Positions 24,868 through 27,459 of a stretch of DNA of 27,459 nucleotides are shown here, piece after piece. The notes below the pieces were generated by a model that worked only from the letters and a program-made list of their open reading frames with translations, did not search any database and had not been told where the DNA came from. The DNA comes from a virus. The stretch is from the IMG/VR virus record IMGVR_UViG_3300042525_000059, positions 1-27,459 of that record; one strand, given 5' to 3'. Numbering within the stretch: position 1 is the first letter of the stretch; each line of letters starts with the position of its first letter. Made by a program: the position numbers and the translations under genes.

Positions 24868-25298
24868 TATGAAATCCTTATTAAGGCGGTAGTGCTGGTA
24901 TTAGGGGGAAATTCAACTTGGAAAGTCGTAGTAGATGTTTTATCTGCCCCGAAGTCAAGTATACAAATCGCTGGGTTGCCCGTTGTAACTCTATAAATTA
25001 AAGCCCCCCGAGCAGTGAAAGCACCACTCCAAGAAGCATTAGAAAAGTCAATATAAGCAATCCCTGTGGAATTATCAATAGCAAGTGAAGGAGTGATGGC
25101 TTCTCCACCCGCCGTGTACCCCGTAGCCACAACCTCGCCAGTCGTACCTGTATAAGTCGTAGTAGTCTGGTCAAGCGTGGCATCGTTGGTGTACAGCGCA
25201 ATCTTAAAGGTTTGTGTCGTACCCGAAGAAAAATCAAAATCTCCCTCAAACAATTGCTGCTTGAAGGAGTTACATGTGTAGTTGCCAGTAAAGGCCAT
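24867..25298 (-). CDS. Conserved beta-rich virion protein, function unknown
   Basis: A 143-residue protein, TAATG junctions at both ends. It opens with NYTCNSFKQQLFEGDFDFSS, then FKIALYTNDATLDQTTTTYT, TGEVVATGYTAGGEAITP, AYIDFSNASWSGAFTARGA, LIYRVTTGNPAICILDFGAD and K-TSTTTFQVEFPP. The combination F-K-x-x-L-x-x-G, F-K-I-A-L-Y-T, GYTAGG, A-RGALIY and LDFGxDKTS identifies a very widespread phage family found next to tail and fibre genes, for which I know no experimental role. Length and composition are typical. I take it to be a structural component; nothing in it points to an enzyme. Confidence 0.75.
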   Translation of the reverse strand: MAFTGNYTCNSFKQQLFEGDFDFSSGTTQTFKIALYTNDATLDQTTTTYTGTTGEVVATGYTAGGEAITPSLAIDNSTGIAYIDFSNASWSGAFTARGALIYRVTTGNPAICILDFGADKTSTTTFQVEFPPNTSTTALIRIS

Positions 25299-26050
25299 TA
25301 GTTCACCGACATCCTGACCTGACCAGACCTGTAAGCATCACGACGCTCCATACCATCACCAAGACGTTTGGCAAGGATCATGGCTTCTTCGTATCGTTTG
25401 GCATAGTTAGTAATAACATCAGCTTCACCCTTCATGAAGGTGTAGCCCTCTACCAAAGCACCATACAGTAGCGCCATATCAAAATGATTGCCTAACCAAG
25501 TCTCGCCAGAAGCAACTTCAGTAATAGATTCTGGGTAGTAAAAATAATGTAATTCAACCCAATAATCAAGATCTGGTATTGGCCCTAAAATAAATGATGT
25601 TTTGTTTGGTGTAGGTGTGCCACCGGTATACCCAGAGGAAAATATTCCATAATATCTAGGTAGCCCACGCGTAGAGGTAGCTACGTTCGGATACGCCGCA
25701 CGCATGTAATCAACATCTTTATTTAAAAGATACTCATACACCCCGCTAACAACAACGTTGTTAGTAACAACCGCATTGGTAATAACAGCTAAGGAATATA
25801 CGGCTAAAAAATTATCTGGAGAAGTTAGATACGTATTCCCAGCGCTTAGTTGCGCTAACTCATTTCTTCTAAAGTTTGGAAATTGAGTCGAATTATAGAT
25901 GCGCTGTTCAGCTTGTTTAATAAACGTATCGATCTGCTGTTTAGCAGTGAACGTAGCTGTACCCGATCCAGACGAATCAGCGCCAGTAAACGACGGAAAG
26001 TCGTTCTCTAGATAACCTTGAATCGTTTTGAAAAGGGTAGCGTAGTTCAT
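25298..26050 (-). CDS. Head-tail connector/adaptor protein (SU10 adaptor-like)
   Basis: A 250-residue protein, TAATG junctions at both ends. The N-terminus (MNYATLFKTIQGYLENDF) is followed by QQIDTFIKQAEQRIYNSTQF, NFRRNELAQLSAGNTYLTSP, the segment LLNKDVDYMRAAYP, LPRYYGIFSSG, FILGPIPDLDYWVELHYFYY and WLGNHFDMALLYGALVEGYT, then KGEADVITNYAKRYEEA. This pattern (I-x-x-A-E-x-R-I-Y-x-x-x-x-x-P-x-F-R, then L-G-P-x-P, then Y-G-x-L-x-E-A-Y-x-F-M-K-G) is that of phage adaptor proteins that sit under the portal ring and join it to the tail. A Ser/Gly/Thr-rich loop (21-36) is an extra. Placement upstream of all tail and fibre genes agrees. The role is known for the family; assignment is by motif pattern. 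Confidence 0.8.
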   Translation of the reverse strand: MNYATLFKTIQGYLENDFPSFTGADSSGSGTATFTAKQQIDTFIKQAEQRIYNSTQFPNFRRNELAQLSAGNTYLTSPDNFLAVYSLAVITNAVVTNNVVVSGVYEYLLNKDVDYMRAAYPNVATSTRGLPRYYGIFSSGYTGGTPTPNKTSFILGPIPDLDYWVELHYFYYPESITEVASGETWLGNHFDMALLYGALVEGYTFMKGEADVITNYAKRYEEAMILAKRLGDGMERRDAYRSGQVRMSVN

Positions 26051-26196
26051 TAGCCCATCTTCTTAGAAGCACCTGTGCCCTTCGTGGCGCATCCGGTTCC
26101 CCGGATCTTTACCGTCTGGGTGTTGGGTATGTTATTTGGGTAGCCGTTGTTTGTGTTTTTAACGGGCACCGGCGTTGGCATTTTGCTGTGTTTCAT
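26050..26196 (-). CDS. Tiny conserved phage protein of 48 residues
   Basis: A 48-residue ORF filling the otherwise empty 142 bases between two larger genes. ATG at 26196 overlaps the stop of the 69-aa gene (ATGA), and its TAA shares a base with the next ATG (TAATG). GGGGGCG lies just upstream. The protein starts MKHSKMPTPVPVKNTNNGYP and ends with TVKIRGTGCATKGTGASKKM-G. The RGTG-ATKG-K-M ending is found in small proteins at the same place in related environmental phages. It is basic, Gly/Thr-rich and probably disordered. A role as a minor head or DNA-binding component is possible but unproven. Coupling on both sides is the best evidence that it is translated. Confidence 0.7.
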   Translation of the reverse strand: MKHSKMPTPVPVKNTNNGYPNNIPNTQTVKIRGTGCATKGTGASKKMG

Positions 26197-26402
26197 TTCG
26201 CCCCCATCTTGTACTTAAAAGAAGGTGATTTCTGGTTAGCAATTTTAGCCATGTTACGCCCCAACGTTTTCATTTCGGCGTTAGTCTTACCGCCCTTACG
26301 AAGTTTGGTCAGTGGCTGACCTTTATGCTTGGCTTTCTCATGCTTATGTACTGCACCAGCAATCATTTTCTTGTCTTGGGCTAAGTCTTTCTTGTCCATC
26401 AT
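26193..26402 (-). CDS. Small very basic phage protein, function unknown
   Basis: A 69-residue protein, about 30 percent Lys/Arg. AGGAG lies three bases before the first ATG (26402) and six before the second (26399). The second ATG is therefore better spaced and may be the real start. The sequence contains KKMIAGAVHKHEKAKHKGQP, LTKLRKGGKTNAEMKTLG and RNMAKIANQKSPS. Similar proteins with AGAVHKHE, K-LRKGGKT and GRN-A occur next to connector genes in related phages. The charge suggests binding to DNA or to an acidic capsid surface, but no domain is known to me. It overlaps the following 48-aa gene by four bases. Confidence 0.7.
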   Translation of the reverse strand: MMDKKDLAQDKKMIAGAVHKHEKAKHKGQPLTKLRKGGKTNAEMKTLGRNMAKIANQKSPSFKYKMGAK

Positions 26403-26408
26403 AGGCTC

Positions 26409-26831
26409 CTATGTGACGTTCACAGTAACAGTGCCTAGCGTGATGCCCAGCACAAGATTGTTTGGCGTTAGTCCTGTGTCGTAGGCTCTTGCCCCACCTA
26501 CAGGTGCCCATCCCCACTGAATAATTCTACTACCTCCAGAGGGATCTCCGCTACCTAGTTGCGTAGTCGTTGTGTTGATCTGCAACCCATTTAAACCTGC
26601 AACGCGATATGTCGTATCAGGACGGGGATTACGCAATGCCTGTGGGTCATCCACAGGATACATACCAAGCTGCAACTGCGGTTGATCGGGTTCCCAACAC
26701 GTAGGACAGACTAAGATATTAACGTTCTTAGTCTTAATAACAATCTCACGAAGTTCTTTCAGTTTGTACCGAAAGCCACACCTATCGCACTGCGATATGG
26801 CCCACTTACCTGATGCAAACCGATTAGGCAT
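26409..26831 (-). CDS. Zinc-ribbon virion protein near the connector
   Basis: A 140-residue protein starting at ATG 26831, one base after the upstream stop (TGATATG). The N-terminal half has four cysteines in two pairs, QCDRCGF (C15, C18) and VCPTCWEP (C42, C45), separated by the basic segment YKLKELREIVIKTKN: a zinc-ribbon arrangement. It continues DQPQLQLGMYPVDDPQALRN PRPD and a beta-rich C-terminal part ending LVLGITLGTVTVNV. The series R-Y-x-L-K-E-L, CP-CWEP-PQ, then DPQALRNPRPD is common to many environmental podovirus-like phages just before the adaptor gene. Its position suggests a head completion or connector component. The zinc-binding role is inferred from the spacing; metal binding has not been shown here. 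Confidence 0.75.
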   Translation of the reverse strand: MPNRFASGKWAISQCDRCGFRYKLKELREIVIKTKNVNILVCPTCWEPDQPQLQLGMYPVDDPQALRNPRPDTTYRVAGLNGLQINTTTTQLGSGDPSGGSRIIQWGWAPVGGARAYDTGLTPNNLVLGITLGTVTVNVT

Positions 26832-26832
26832 A

Positions 26833-27459
26833 TCAGTAGAACAACTGCCGTGGTGCGATCCGCAAGGGGGCTTTCTCGCGGTCTTCGTCTAGCGCAAGCC
26901 TTAACTGCTCGTCATACATCTCTTTCAGCATGGAGGTACGCTGAGTTGTTTCAGGGCTTTTTAACGAAATATAGTACGCAAGCCCTGCTACCATGCAGTT
27001 GAGTAAACGAAACGGAATATCTTGAACATTTACCCCGATACCTGCGTCCTGCATACGTCGTAGCCGCCAGTACACAAAGGTGTAGTAGTTGTCTTGGTCT
27101 GGTGCAGGCCATACATTGATCGAAGGTAAATTTTGAAGTGTTATCGCTGCCCCAGTCGTATGCGACGCTGCGGTGGTGTTGTTTGACCCACGAACGCAGT
27201 AAATAAGATCATTACCACTAACTGCTGAGTAGGCAATTGTCTCGCTATCTATCTTGATAAACCCAGCAGAAGGTAAATTTGCAGTGCTTGATACCGTTAT
27301 CGTTGTAACGCTAGAGTTAATAGTCCCATTTAACGTAACGCTCGTGGTGTTGTACTGACCGGTCTGCCTATTAACCCAAACTTGAATGGGTCTACCTTGA
27401 GCATTTTTATTCGGTATGGTGGCGTAAGTATCGACTGAGATACGGCTAATATTAATGTC
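26833..27459 (-). CDS. Phage structural protein with inserted beta module (truncated by window edge)
   Basis: The frame is open to the right edge, so the N-terminus is missing and 208 residues are visible. The codon at 27075 is an internal GTG, not the start. From the edge: ISRISVDTYATIPNKNAQGR and QVWVNRQTG (visible 5-34), then a Thr/Ser-rich beta module (about 38-108) with TLNGTINSSVTTITV, IKIDSETIAYSAVSGNDLIY, CVRGSNNTTAASHTTGAA. The family sequence resumes at LPSINVWPAPDQDNYYTFVY, followed by WRLRRMQDAGIGVNVQDIPF, RLLNCMVAGLAYYISLKSPE and EKAPLRIAPRQLFY. The ending is widespread in podovirus-like environmental phages upstream of the zinc-ribbon and adaptor genes. It is probably a connector or head-vertex protein. 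Its exact role is unknown. Confidence 0.8.
   Translation of the reverse strand, partial: DINISRISVDTYATIPNKNAQGRPIQVWVNRQTGQYNTTSVTLNGTINSSVTTITVSSTANLPSAGFIKIDSETIAYSAVSGNDLIYCVRGSNNTTAASHTTGAAITLQNLPSINVWPAPDQDNYYTFVYWRLRRMQDAGIGVNVQDIPFRLLNCMVAGLAYYISLKSPETTQRTSMLKEMYDEQLRLALDEDREKAPLRIAPRQLFY

Overview
The window is part of a tailed bacteriophage (Caudoviricetes) genome or prophage of the environmental type known mainly from aquatic metagenomes. Almost every gene looks like a virion, lysis or DNA-ejection gene. No tail tape measure, sheath or major tail tube gene is seen. The set of connector adaptor, gp10-like stabilisation protein, many adhesins and several large internal proteins therefore fits a podovirus best (inference). 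Strong Shine-Dalgarno sites of the GAGGTGA type fit an ordinary Gram-negative host. A freshwater proteobacterium is only a guess. Layout: at the left, positions 1-513 hold the ends of a rightward (+) operon, a truncated possible replication gene and a 66-aa conserved small protein. It stops at a strong intrinsic terminator (573-598). From 597 to the right edge everything is on the minus strand and nearly gapless: 23 genes, with gaps of 12 bases or fewer or small overlaps, read from right to left. No intergenic stretch exceeds 100 bases, and I saw no tRNA, insertion sequence, CRISPR array or integrase. In order of transcription the late operon contains: head-tail connector genes (truncated gene at the right edge, zinc-ribbon protein, two tiny basic proteins, SU10-type adaptor); three conserved virion proteins of unknown role; a block of adhesins (307-aa fibre with two carbohydrate-binding-like repeats, 702-aa protein with three LamG-like domains, 441-aa protein with nineteen 20-residue repeats, 573-aa glycine-rich fibre) with small partner genes; a lysis cassette (TM plus coiled-coil protein, 3TM holin, GH24 lysozyme); a 637-aa tail/stabilisation protein and a jelly-roll-like protein; and four large alanine/glutamine-rich putative ejection proteins (1194, 382, 612 and 2097 aa). 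How it works together (inference): the connector genes close the filled head, the 637-aa protein plugs or extends the tail, and the adhesins bind several glycans on the cell surface. The lysis cassette releases progeny. The four big proteins are probably packed in the particle and injected with DNA. The last, of 2097 aa, is a polyvalent-type protein carrying a zinc-metallopeptidase-like HEIVH site, a ParB-like GHEGRHRA site and an LPD38-like C-terminal region. It is the strongest candidate for an undescribed host-takeover or anti-defence function.
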